From positions 1 through 64,000 of the forward strand of contig JAAHFP010000002.1 of the NCBI GenBank assembly GCA_010672925.1: a DNA stretch of 64,000 bases, written 5' to 3'. Of this stretch, positions 1 to 9,494 are shown one piece after another. The translations under genes and the position numbers were made by a program. The notes beneath the pieces are model-generated. The model had not been told where the DNA came from. It saw only the letters and a list, made by a program, of their open reading frames with translations, and made no database searches. Positions within the stretch are counted from its first letter, which is position 1; each line of letters opens with the position of its first letter. Source of the DNA: Symploca sp. SIO1C2. GTDB lineage: Bacteria; Cyanobacteriota; Cyanobacteriia; Cyanobacteriales; Coleofasciculaceae.

Positions 1-1
1 T

Positions 2-823
2 ACTATCAAAGAGATAACTAACATTTCTGAGCAAGATATGTACTCAATGATTGCTAATGGCAAATATAGAGAAGAACTGTTTACAACACACCAAGAGTCA
101 AAGTTGTCTGTAATTGATGAAATAGATGCGATAATCAATCCAGACTATTTTGTCATTGACAATAATGTTTATGACCTCTCAACATATAAATATGAGCATC
201 CGGGTGGGGCGGAGTTATTTCTTTCTGCTACTGAAGAAGACTACAAAAGACAGCATGGAAATTGTCCCAATGTCAACAATATATTAAAAACACTTCATAT
301 AGGAAGTATTAAATCTAGAAACATGAAGAATATTGCTCCTCATCAGTGTGATTTTTATCATCAATTAAGGAGTGTTTTAAAAGAGTCTTGCGCCAACCTC
401 AAAAAAATTATCGCCACAACTAGTATTCAGCCTGAAGACGCTAATACCATTATTTTATACGAGTTAGGCTACATGACCTTGGATGTTTACTTGAAACCAA
501 TCATCTTACTAGTGATGAATATCGATATAATTCATGATCCTAAAGAGAAGGAGGATACTTCAATTGAAGAGATATTAAATTATCTAAATATAGATAAATA
601 TGATTACGACTGTTATTTAGAGAGAATACAAAATCTACGTCAAGAGGATATTTGCTATACCTGGTCTATTTTAAAAGAAGCAGCCAATAATCTGTTAATC
701 GCAGTACGAGATATCACAAAACTTTATCTAGATAATTTGACGGATAAAGATGAATTTGGATTTGTAGCTGAAATTAAAAAAGAATGTAGTTTGTACCTTA
801 ACAGGCTATATCGAACCCTATAG
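2..823 (+). CDS. Cytochrome b5-like heme-binding domain protein (5' end probably outside window)
   Basis: DYFVIDNNVYDLSTYKYEHPGGAELFL...RQHGN...LKTLHIGSI matches the cytochrome b5 fold (HPGG plus second His). The frame is open to the window edge upstream of the ATG at 38. Confidence 0.7.
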   Translation, partial: TIKEITNISEQDMYSMIANGKYREELFTTHQESKLSVIDEIDAIINPDYFVIDNNVYDLSTYKYEHPGGAELFLSATEEDYKRQHGNCPNVNNILKTLHIGSIKSRNMKNIAPHQCDFYHQLRSVLKESCANLKKIIATTSIQPEDANTIILYELGYMTLDVYLKPIILLVMNIDIIHDPKEKEDTSIEEILNYLNIDKYDYDCYLERIQNLRQEDICYTWSILKEAANNLLIAVRDITKLYLDNLTDKDEFGFVAEIKKECSLYLNRLYRTL

Positions 824-909
824 GGAAGTGCGGGAGTATGTCACAACAAGTAAGGAAGTGTGAGGGATGGTGAGGTATAAATTGTAGAAGAAGCAAGAAG
901 CTATAGAGT

Positions 910-1929
910 TCACACAATGGAACAGACAACTCGAAAACCGATGAGGTTGTTCCCGTAGTCTGGCCCATTAAGACTACGAAAGGCACTACGACAAAACCAG
1001 GGATTGTTGTACCAAGAACCCCCACGCAGCATCCTGTTTTGAGAATTATTCTGATCACTCAACCAAGTACTGCCTTTTGTTGGTGCTCCTTGATAGTTAT
1101 CATGCCAGCAGTCAGCACACCATTCCCAAACATTGCCATGCATGTCGTATAATCCAAAGGCATTGGCAACTTTAAGTTTCCCAACAGGTGTTGTTTTTTG
1201 GCGATACTCCCCCTTGGAAGCGGAACCATAGGTAAAGTTACCATTGTAGTTTGCTAGCTCAGGAGAAATAGTTTCACCAAAATTAAAGGGAGTAGTTGTA
1301 CCAGCCCTACAAGCATATTCCCATTCCGCTTCACTGGGTAATCGGTATTGCCTTCCCGTTTTCTGAGATAATCTGGCACAGAACTCGACTGCATCATACC
1401 ATGACACATTCTCTACTGGTAGATCTTTTCCTTTGAATTGGGATGGATCAGGGTCAAGTTTACGGTTAACTTGAGGCAGAGTCGCTACAGCTTGCCATTG
1501 AGCTTGGGTGATTGAATATTTCCCTAGACAGAATGAGGCTAAAGTTACCTGGTGCTGGGGACTTTCATCCTTAAGTCGCCCCTCTTCTGTATCTGGGGAG
1601 CCCATCTGGAAGTTGCCCGCAGGGATAACCACCATCTCTAAGTTTACTCCTTGACCTAAGTCTTCCGTAAAATAGTGAGCTTTTCCCTGACGGTGCTCAA
1701 TGTCTTTACCTTTAGTATTAACCGTCACCATGTCAAAAGAAAACGTCAGTAATATTGGTAATGGTGGCTCCTCAGTAATTTTAGTAATTTTCCCAGTATC
1801 GGAGGGTGAGGCACTGGAATGGTTTAACTTAGATAAAATAATAATGGGTAAAATAATTAGATGATGTTTACTCACTTGCTCTACACTCACGTATGGTTGT
1901 TGTTGAGGTTGCTGATATTGCCAATTCAA
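910..1929 (-). CDS. Formylglycine-generating-enzyme/sulfatase-modifying-factor (SUMF1/FGE) domain protein
   Basis: LEMVVIPAGNFQMGSPDTEEGR...DESPQHQVTL...PVENVSWYDAVEFCARLS...YRLPSEAEWEYACRAG...NVWEWCAD...RMLRGGSW...GFRVV. Confidence 0.9.
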   Translation of the reverse strand: MNWQYQQPQQQPYVSVEQVSKHHLIILPIIILSKLNHSSASPSDTGKITKITEEPPLPILLTFSFDMVTVNTKGKDIEHRQGKAHYFTEDLGQGVNLEMVVIPAGNFQMGSPDTEEGRLKDESPQHQVTLASFCLGKYSITQAQWQAVATLPQVNRKLDPDPSQFKGKDLPVENVSWYDAVEFCARLSQKTGRQYRLPSEAEWEYACRAGTTTPFNFGETISPELANYNGNFTYGSASKGEYRQKTTPVGKLKVANAFGLYDMHGNVWEWCADCWHDNYQGAPTKGSTWLSDQNNSQNRMLRGGSWYNNPWFCRSAFRSLNGPDYGNNLIGFRVVCSIV

Positions 1930-2403
1930 CTCTCGTAGTCATCGCTTCTTGGAACTAATATAACTCTATTTTAATTTTTGAGAAGAGTGCGATCGCGGCT
2001 CAATAATCTGGTACGGTACTGTGAGCGATCAGTTTCCTGTGGAACAGGCATCTTACCTGTTAGATCTCCCTAAGGAAGTTGATTTTATTCTAATTTTTTA
2101 TTATTATTTTATGATAGAAAAATGTACGCACATATATACTGGAACCTAAAAGTCATCGCTCCTTGGAACTCATATAGCGTTTTACTGATTACTTCACCGT
2201 TGGGTTGCAAAGAAAGCTACACCAAACCTACTTATTCCAACACTTTAGGTGTGCCACGCCACTACTACCTACACCTCCAAAACTCTCCACACTCTCAATC
2301 TCCTTGTCTGGAGGGTTTGGAGCATCATTATTAATCCACTATTTAAGACTGCTTATGTTATAGTCTATAGCGAATTAAAGGCGTTTACCCTGGAAAATTA
2401 ATT

Positions 2404-2496
2404 ATGGATCGAGCAAAATTTATTAAGGCAATTATAGCTGGTTTAGGGGCTTCTCTAATCCTAGGAGCACTTAACCTGAGTTCCTTAGCTATGTAA
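2404..2496 (+). CDS. Possible 30-aa single-TM small protein MDRAKFIKAIIAGLGASLILGALNLSSLAM
   Basis: ATG at 2404, TAA at 2494-2496, hydrophobic stretch; no clear ribosome-binding site. Confidence 0.2.
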   Translation: MDRAKFIKAIIAGLGASLILGALNLSSLAM

Positions 2497-2714
2497 TGAA
2501 ATTTGGTATATCTGTAGGGGTGGGTTTAGCTAAAACATAGGTCATTTGACTTAGTTGTTAGTTATTTATCAAAAAACAAAAAACAAAAAACAAACAACCT
2601 TTGCATTATATTGACTATCAACTTAAAGCGGGACATACTATTTGACGAAGCAGCATCAAGTGGGCTGTAATGATGTCATTGGTTCAGTACTGAGTAACAA
2701 CTGACCGATACCTA

Positions 2715-3647
2715 ATGACTCATGACGAAGAACTAATGACCAAGCCGACTCACAACTCCTTTCGTGCCGCTGCTCAATCAGGGGAATTCTTAATTACTGC
2801 GGAGATAGCTCCTCCCAAGGGAGGTAATCCAGACCACATGGTCAAAATGGCTCAAGCCTTGAAAGGTAGAGTTCATGCAGTCAATATTACCGATGGCTCT
2901 CGGGCTGTGATGCGGATGTCTCCCTTGGCAGCATCAGTCATTTTGTTGCAGTATGGTATTGAGCCAATATGTCAGGTGGCTTGCCGCGATCGCAACCGAA
3001 TTGGGCTACAAGGAGATCTCTTAGGAGCTCAAGCCCTGGGTATCCACAATATCCTCGCTCTTACTGGAGATCCAGTAAAAGCTGGTGATCATCCAGATGC
3101 CAAGAGTGTATTTGATTTAGAATCAGTACGCTTACTAAAAATAATTACTCAGCTCAATCAGGGATTAGCTGCCAATGACAAACCCCTTACTGATGGAGCT
3201 ACCGATTTATTTGCTGGTGCAGCAGTTGATCCGCAGCTCAAAAGTTGGTCAGGGCTACAAAGTCGTTTTGAGCGTAAAATAGAAGCGGGTGCACAGTTTT
3301 TCCAAAGCCAACTAATTACTGATTTTGAGCGTTTGGAAAAGTTTATGGATAAAATTGCTGCTGGTACTGATAAACCCATTCTAGCGGGGATATTTCTGCT
3401 TAAATCTGCCAAGAATGCCCAATTTATTAATAAGTATGTTCCTGGTGTCAATATTCCTCAAGCCATCATTGAACAGCTAGCTAATGCAGCTAATCCTTTA
3501 CAGGAAGGGATAAAAATTGCTGCGGAGCAAGTCAAAACAGCAGGACAAATTTGTCATGGTGTTCATTTGATGGCAGTTAAACGGGAAGACTTGATTCCTC
3601 AAATTCTCGATTTGGCAGGAATTGTACCGCTGAACGAGGCAAACTAG
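2715..3647 (+). CDS. Methylenetetrahydrofolate reductase-like protein
   Basis: FLITAEIAPPKGGNP...VNITDGSRAVMRMSPLAASVILLQYGIEPICQVACRDRNRIGLQGDLLGAQALGIHNILALTGDPV. Confidence 0.85.
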   Translation: MTHDEELMTKPTHNSFRAAAQSGEFLITAEIAPPKGGNPDHMVKMAQALKGRVHAVNITDGSRAVMRMSPLAASVILLQYGIEPICQVACRDRNRIGLQGDLLGAQALGIHNILALTGDPVKAGDHPDAKSVFDLESVRLLKIITQLNQGLAANDKPLTDGATDLFAGAAVDPQLKSWSGLQSRFERKIEAGAQFFQSQLITDFERLEKFMDKIAAGTDKPILAGIFLLKSAKNAQFINKYVPGVNIPQAIIEQLANAANPLQEGIKIAAEQVKTAGQICHGVHLMAVKREDLIPQILDLAGIVPLNEAN

Positions 3648-3735
3648 CCCCTGCTCTCAACTAAAAGCCAACATAGCTTTTAGTTGGTGATTGGCAAGTT
3701 TTAACTATTCGACATTATTGAACTATAATCAAGCA

Positions 3736-5334
3736 ATGAGAAAAACGGTAGACACCCGCATTTGCCAGGTTACAGTGTACGAACAGCAAGCACTAATAAC
3801 ACGCCGTGGTGTGGTACAGCTGACTGGTGAAGAACAAGAACTGGTAATTGCGCAACTACCTGTGACTCTCCTAGAAGAGTCAATTCGGTTAAAGAGTAGT
3901 AAGACTAATGTGGGATTATTGGGGGTAAAAATTGAACGAACTCAAGACACTAAGCAAGACAGTCAAGAACTTACTGTACTAACTCAAAAAATTGGGCAGC
4001 TAGATGAGAAAAAACGCCATAGTCAAGATCTAATAACTCTACTCAATCTCAAGCGCAATTTTGTCAAAAATTTGAGTAGTCAGTATATGGAACGCTTGAC
4101 CAGATCCCACAATCCTGAACCACTAGATCTGGATAAAATCAAGGATTTAATGAGTTTTGTGGATCAGCAGTATAGCGACTTATCCGGAGAAATTGCTCAA
4201 CAAGAACTCGAATTTCGTCAGCTAGAAAAGCATTTACAGATACTCCGAGGACAACAACAGCAGCTTGCCACACCCCGTACCAATGAAAGTGTCAAAGTGA
4301 TTGTCACCTTGGAGTCCTCAGTAGTGGGTGAATTAGAGTTGGAAGTCTCCTACATTGTAGAGCAAGCTAGTTGGATACCCCTTTATGACTTACGGTTGAG
4401 TGCAACGAACCAAAAAATTCACCTTAGTTACCTAGCTCAAGTTAAGCAAAGCAGCGGTGAAAATTGGCAGAGTGTGGCTCTTCGCCTTTCCAATGCTAAG
4501 CCAGTATTAGGTATTACCTTACCTGCTTTGCCTTCCTGGTATATTAATGGGCAAGAAGCTTCCTCTCCAAAGCAAGGAGAAGAATCTAGCCCTATGGTGC
4601 TAGATCAGGCAATTACTATGCCTTATCCAGGTACAATTATTGCACCAGAAGCCTTGGTTGGTATTGAGTTGAAACCTAGTACTGCTCAAGAAGTCAGTAC
4701 AGAAGTTTCTCAACAAGGGAGCATTGTTAACTTTGAAGTTAGCAATCTGCTGCAAATTAACAGTGATAATACGACTCATACAACTAAAATTTTCACCCAA
4801 GATTACCCCTGTCGTACTGAATATATCGCCATACCTCAGCTGACCAACTTGGCTTACCTTCAGGCAACTATTGCCAATCCTCTTAATGGAGTAACTCTGC
4901 TACCAGGTCAAGTGAATATTTTCCGTGATAATACTTTTGTCGGAACCGCCCAATTGCAAAAAATTGCCCCTGGTCAGGAATTTACTCTAAACTTAGGTAT
5001 TGATGAAGGTCTCCAAGTTGAGCGGAATTTGGTAGAACGCCAGGTAAACGAGGAGTTGGTGGATAACCAGTATCGTATCACCTATGCCTATCGTATTGTG
5101 ATCACCAACTTACGGGATGATGAAGTTAAGGTGAGAGTAATTGAGCAGCTACCAATCAGTCTGAATGAGCAAATCAAAGTACATTTGACCCACTCTGAAC
5201 CCCAGACTCCCATAAGTGAGAAGGGAGTGCTTGGGTGGTCTGCTACCCTGCTACCGAAGGCTAAGCAACAGTTTTACTATCAGTTCACTGTTGAGTATCC
5301 ACCAGAGTTTAAGGTTATTGGTTTGGATATATAA
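3736..5334 (+). CDS. DUF4139 / mucoidy inhibitor A (MuiA)-like protein
   Basis: Coiled N-terminus plus DUF4139-like C-terminal domain (VEQASWIPLYDLRL...; VLGWSATLLPKAKQQFYYQFTVEYP). ATG at 3736 preferred over the TTG at 3691 in the ORF track. Confidence 0.75.
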   Translation: MRKTVDTRICQVTVYEQQALITRRGVVQLTGEEQELVIAQLPVTLLEESIRLKSSKTNVGLLGVKIERTQDTKQDSQELTVLTQKIGQLDEKKRHSQDLITLLNLKRNFVKNLSSQYMERLTRSHNPEPLDLDKIKDLMSFVDQQYSDLSGEIAQQELEFRQLEKHLQILRGQQQQLATPRTNESVKVIVTLESSVVGELELEVSYIVEQASWIPLYDLRLSATNQKIHLSYLAQVKQSSGENWQSVALRLSNAKPVLGITLPALPSWYINGQEASSPKQGEESSPMVLDQAITMPYPGTIIAPEALVGIELKPSTAQEVSTEVSQQGSIVNFEVSNLLQINSDNTTHTTKIFTQDYPCRTEYIAIPQLTNLAYLQATIANPLNGVTLLPGQVNIFRDNTFVGTAQLQKIAPGQEFTLNLGIDEGLQVERNLVERQVNEELVDNQYRITYAYRIVITNLRDDEVKVRVIEQLPISLNEQIKVHLTHSEPQTPISEKGVLGWSATLLPKAKQQFYYQFTVEYPPEFKVIGLDI

Positions 5335-5500
5335 GTAATAAGCGCCTAACGGCGAATGAAGAATGAAGAATTAAGAATGAAGAATTAAGAATTCATTAAT
5401 TTAATCGCCTAAAAAAAAGGTTAGAAACTAATCATATCAAGGTTTTCAGACCTAAATGAGTATTTTTAGTTTCTGAAGAGTAATGAGTAATGAGTAATGT

Positions 5501-5538
5501 GTAATAAGCAGTAGTAGGACTTCAGTCCAAAAAGAAGC
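5501..5538. repeat. 38-bp dispersed repeat GTAATAAGCAGTAGTAGGACTTCAGTCCAAAAAGAAGC (copy 1)
   Basis: Identical copy at 33343-33380; inverted partial copy at 38611-38640. Confidence 0.9.
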
Positions 5539-5546
5539 AATATTGA

Positions 5547-6374
5547 TTAAAAATTAAGCTCACCATTCACTAAAGCAGATGCTGTTGACTTGTCTACTCG
5601 GACAAAATTGGCTAGTTCCAGCTCATTGCTATGGATTTCTAATTTTAAAATTCTGACAAAAACACCTGCATCATCTAAGCTATCTAAATTGGCAAAGTTT
5701 TTCACCATTGCTGTTAAGCCAGCGATGAAGAGAGGGGGGATGGGAACATCATTAATTGCCACCAACGGTTCAACCAGCTGGAGACTCCTGTAATTTTCTA
5801 CTTCTATTCCTGTCTCTAACCTGATTTTGAGTTCTTCTGCTTCTATTTCAGTACCTTGAAATTGCAATTGGATAGCTAAGCGATTTTCTTCTAGGAATTG
5901 TACCTGAGTGCTTAGTAATTCATAATCCTGCTCCCCAGTACCTGGAATTCTCTGGATAACCCTCTCCAGGGATTGGGATAGTCTAGCCATTACTCTTGGT
6001 GACTGGAGTGCTTGGTTGATATCATCTTCTGTCAAGACTAAGCGCACTCCTGCCTGTAGGGGTTTCCGGAACAACTCTGTAGACCCTTCTCTTTTTCGTA
6101 AAGCTGGTAAATCGACATCGACTTCGTCGATATCTAGTTCTAGGGTACTAATCCTTAAATCGGAAGTTAGCTGTAGCCCTCGACTAGCAATCCTTAACCG
6201 CTGTAGCTTTCCTTTAGCAATCTGGTGATTAGGGGCATTATCAATACGAACATCCAGCTGTTCGACTTTTTCTAACCGAGACCGGAGAGCATTCTCAATA
6301 ACAATATCACCAACTGAATTAAGCGGGGAAATAAAGCTGATAAGACCAGAGAAGAGGATAGTGAATAATTCCAT
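5547..6374 (-). CDS. DUF2993 (LmeA-like) protein
   Basis: LDVRIDNAPNHQIAKGKLQRLRIASRGLQLTSDLRISTLELDIDEVDVD is typical of cyanobacterial DUF2993 proteins. Confidence 0.75.
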   Translation of the reverse strand: MELFTILFSGLISFISPLNSVGDIVIENALRSRLEKVEQLDVRIDNAPNHQIAKGKLQRLRIASRGLQLTSDLRISTLELDIDEVDVDLPALRKREGSTELFRKPLQAGVRLVLTEDDINQALQSPRVMARLSQSLERVIQRIPGTGEQDYELLSTQVQFLEENRLAIQLQFQGTEIEAEELKIRLETGIEVENYRSLQLVEPLVAINDVPIPPLFIAGLTAMVKNFANLDSLDDAGVFVRILKLEIHSNELELANFVRVDKSTASALVNGELNF

Positions 6375-6410
6375 AAGTTACAGAAGAAGGCAGGAGGCAG
6401 GAGGGTTGTG

Positions 6411-6969
6411 ATTAGGTATTGGTGTCAACTAGCGGAACCCACCCCTAACCCCTCCCAGGAGGGGGACTGGAGATTATTTCTCCTCTGTTTCCCAGGAGGG
6501 GGACTGGAGATTATTTCTCCTCTGTTTCCCAGGAGGGGAACTATAACCTATTGGTGTCAACTTAAGCATAGACATAGCTGGCTAGTTGGATGACCTAACT
6601 CATTTTGGATTCAAAGATGTTGTTGGCGAATCAATTTGGGGTCAGACCCCTCCCCAAACCCCTCCCCTGCGAGGAGAGGGGCTTTCCGGCTCCCCCTTCC
6701 CTTGCAGGGAAGGGGGTTGGGGGGTTAGGTCAACAATTGTTGGACAAAGCGCGAAAAGTCTTGCAAAATCAGCAATTGAGCGATGTGAGGGGTAAGACCC
6801 TCTCTTAATTCGCCAGCAGTATCTTCAAATCCAAAGCTAATAGCTGAAGTCCATTTTAATGGACTAAATTTTTCGGTTTCACCTTAAGTTAGTCATCTTT
6901 AGATGACTTGAGCTATTAGCCGGTCGTTTAAACGACCGGTGGGATAAGGGTTTCACCTTAAGTTGACAC
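6411..6969. repeat. Composite block of short palindromic/tandem repeats
   Basis: Three 37-bp units (6454, 6491, 6528); direct TATTGGTGTCAACT at 6417 and 6549; perfect palindrome CCGGTCGTTTAAACGACCGG at 6920-6939; inverted GTGTCAACTTAAG (6554-6566)/CTTAAGTTGACAC (6957-6969). Confidence 0.85.
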
Positions 6970-7181
6970 TAATGACTATAACCTCCCTCCTCCTGGGAAG
7001 AAGTTGGGGGGGTGGGTTAGCCCAGCACCTCTAAGCTATCTCTAGCTTAAATTGAAACCAATGGATCTTAGGTTACCAAAGAAAGAATAAGCTGGTAAGT
7101 ACCTTATAATAGCTGGATTTGCTATAACGCCATTACCTAAAGTCTCATCTCCACCGTTAACCCATAATCCCCGTTAAACTC

Positions 7182-7961
7182 TTGATGAACAGCGATAAGA
7201 TTACTCCTATCTCCTCTTTTCCTGGCTCCTGGCTCCTGAATTCTGACTTCTACTCCCTACTTAAGTACTTTTTCCGCAAACCTTACCTACAAGTAGGAAT
7301 ACTCATCACTAGCCTGAGTTTAACTTTAGCAGCTCCTGTTCGGTCTGAGGAAACTACAGAAGTTCAGGAGTTGGATATCAGTCCGGAAATTATCGAAAAT
7401 AGTCCCGTTTTACAGGAATGGTTGGAGGAAGTACCCAATGTCTTAGAAGCTATTCGCCATGACCCTAGTTTTCGCACTAGGTTGCGACTGGGTTACTCCC
7501 AATTTCCCTCTACCGGTCAATCCGCAGGGTTTAATGTTGGTGTAGAAGATGTATTTATTGGTCGTACTGGTTTGACAGTGAGTGGGGATTATCAAGCTTC
7601 CTTTAATGATGAACGAGAGGCTTTTGGGGGAGAATTGCGTTACTATGTACTGCCCTTGGGAGGTTATCTTAATGTTGCTCCAGTAGTAGGGTACCGCAAT
7701 CTGACCACTGGTGAGTTTTCTACGGATGGCCCTAATGTCGGTGTGAGACTGTTATTGGTATTATCTCGCTCTGGTGCAGCGGATGTTTCTCTCACCCAAA
7801 CTTTTGTTTCTCCTGGTAGTAGTGAGGAAGTGGGGATAACAACCCTCTCTTTTGGCTATGCAATGACTCAAAATTTACGGATATCTACAGATCTTCAAAA
7901 ACAGAATTCCATAGCGGAAAAAGATAGTAGAGTAGGAATTGTTTTAGAATGGATGCCTTAG
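7182..7961 (+). CDS. Conserved hypothetical exported / outer-membrane beta-type protein
   Basis: Signal-like region (LQVGILITSLSLTLAAPVRSEE) then beta-rich repeats; start codon uncertain. Confidence 0.6.
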   Translation: MMNSDKITPISSFPGSWLLNSDFYSLLKYFFRKPYLQVGILITSLSLTLAAPVRSEETTEVQELDISPEIIENSPVLQEWLEEVPNVLEAIRHDPSFRTRLRLGYSQFPSTGQSAGFNVGVEDVFIGRTGLTVSGDYQASFNDEREAFGGELRYYVLPLGGYLNVAPVVGYRNLTTGEFSTDGPNVGVRLLLVLSRSGAADVSLTQTFVSPGSSEEVGITTLSFGYAMTQNLRISTDLQKQNSIAEKDSRVGIVLEWMP

Positions 7962-8126
7962 TACCGCTGCGCGGAATGAAGAATTAAGAATGAAGAATTA
8001 AGAATGCTTATAGAGTAAGGATTCTATCAATCTCAAACTGGCGGCTTCTTTTTAGCAAGGAAAACTCTTCTTCCTCCTGCCTCCTGCCTCCTGCCTCCTG
8101 CCTTCTAATGCTTATTACTTTAAAAA

Positions 8127-8618
8127 ATGTGGATATTTCTGGATATTAATGGTGTTCTCGTTCCTGATCAGTTTACTTTTCCAGTTAGCAAAGAAGACCT
8201 TTTGAGATTTGATCCTGCTTGTCTACAGAGGTTTGAAGCTGTTTTACAGCGATACCCACAAGTTTTGGTTGTTATCTCATCTTCCTGGAAAGAGGTGTTT
8301 CCCTTTGAAGTAGTTCATTCTTTGTTTTCTCCCAGTATTGCTCAGCGAGTGGTGGGGTTTACCCCTTTTTTGGATCCGAAAATTAGTTATAAGTTGCCCT
8401 ATCTCAGGCATCAAGAGGTTCTGGAGTTTTTACGGCTTAACAATGCATCAGATGATCCTTGGGTAGCGATTGATGATATTAGGGAGCATTATCCGCCTAA
8501 TGTTCCAGTTATTGTGACTAATGGTAGTACTGGTTTTGACCAATCTACTGCCTTGGCTTTAGAGAAATACTTGCAGGAAATGGCGACAAATAATACTATA
8601 GCAAAAGGCAGAGGATAG
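8127..8618 (+). CDS. HAD-like domain protein
   Basis: MWIFLDINGVLVPD...VISSSWKE...WVAIDDIREHYP resembles the HAD_18 family. Confidence 0.75.
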   Translation: MWIFLDINGVLVPDQFTFPVSKEDLLRFDPACLQRFEAVLQRYPQVLVVISSSWKEVFPFEVVHSLFSPSIAQRVVGFTPFLDPKISYKLPYLRHQEVLEFLRLNNASDDPWVAIDDIREHYPPNVPVIVTNGSTGFDQSTALALEKYLQEMATNNTIAKGRG

Positions 8619-8907
8619 AGGGCAGAAGGTTTACGAACTAGAAAGGCATTATAACTGTTTATCCGAACTTACATACACGAAAAGAAAGCAAAGCTATATG
8701 AGCAAAATGAACAAAACCATGGTTATCATTTGGATGCCATAACCCACCTTGGATTTAAATCCAAGGCTAATAGCTTAAGTCCATTGAAATGGACTAAATT
8801 TTCGGAGTATCGCGGTAGCAGTACAGACTAACTTCACCACTGAGTTGACATATCCACTGTGGAACTGGCATCCTGCCAGTAGCAAATCTTGCCCACAAAG
8901 TGGAAAA

Positions 8908-9426
8908 ATGAAAACCTATCGAGGTCTATTTGCACTGTTATCACTAACTTGTCTTGCTGTTATTCCTTTAGGTTGCACTCAGGTAGCAAGTGTTGATGAT
9001 ACTGAGATTAATCAGAGTCAGGAGCAACCAAAAGCTGAATTATCAAGCTCAGAAAAGGAATCACCGCGTTGCAAGGGAAAAGCTTGTATTGACCTTGACC
9101 CGGTATATTATGGTTGCCATAAATATGGAGATCGTAACATCCAAATTGTACAGCAGTTTCAAGATGTTGAAATCCAGCTATGGTACTCGATTAAATGTCA
9201 AGCCAGTTGGGCTTACTCTAATGCGCCTATTTCCTCAGTAATTTACACTGAAGATGCCCAAGGTCAAAAGTATGGTCAATATACAATTACAAGAGATGGC
9301 TACTATGGACACTATGGTAATATGGGGCCAGGAAAGAAGCTGAAAGCTTGTTTTAAAATGCCCAATCAGGAGCCAAAATGTACCAAACTTAATCCAGTAA
9401 TTACGAAATCCGAAAATAGTACATAA
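8908..9426 (+). CDS. Hypothetical lipoprotein
   Basis: MKTYRGLFALLSLTCLAVIPLGCTQ lipobox; ATG at 8908 preferred over 8845. Confidence 0.55.
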   Translation: MKTYRGLFALLSLTCLAVIPLGCTQVASVDDTEINQSQEQPKAELSSSEKESPRCKGKACIDLDPVYYGCHKYGDRNIQIVQQFQDVEIQLWYSIKCQASWAYSNAPISSVIYTEDAQGQKYGQYTITRDGYYGHYGNMGPGKKLKACFKMPNQEPKCTKLNPVITKSENST

Positions 9427-9494
9427 TGCAAGTGGTAGGGTAAGCTTAAGGCTCTTCTGGAGCTAAACTTGGCGATCGCGCTAATACCAAATAC

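Noticed and set aside
2122-2334. 70-aa plus-strand ORF
   Set aside because: No recognisable family; overlaps repeat-like intergenic sequence (GTCATCGCTNCTTGGAACT also at about 1939).
6408-6808. Overlapping Pro-rich ORFs
   Set aside because: Translations of the CCCACCCC/CCCTCC repeat block.
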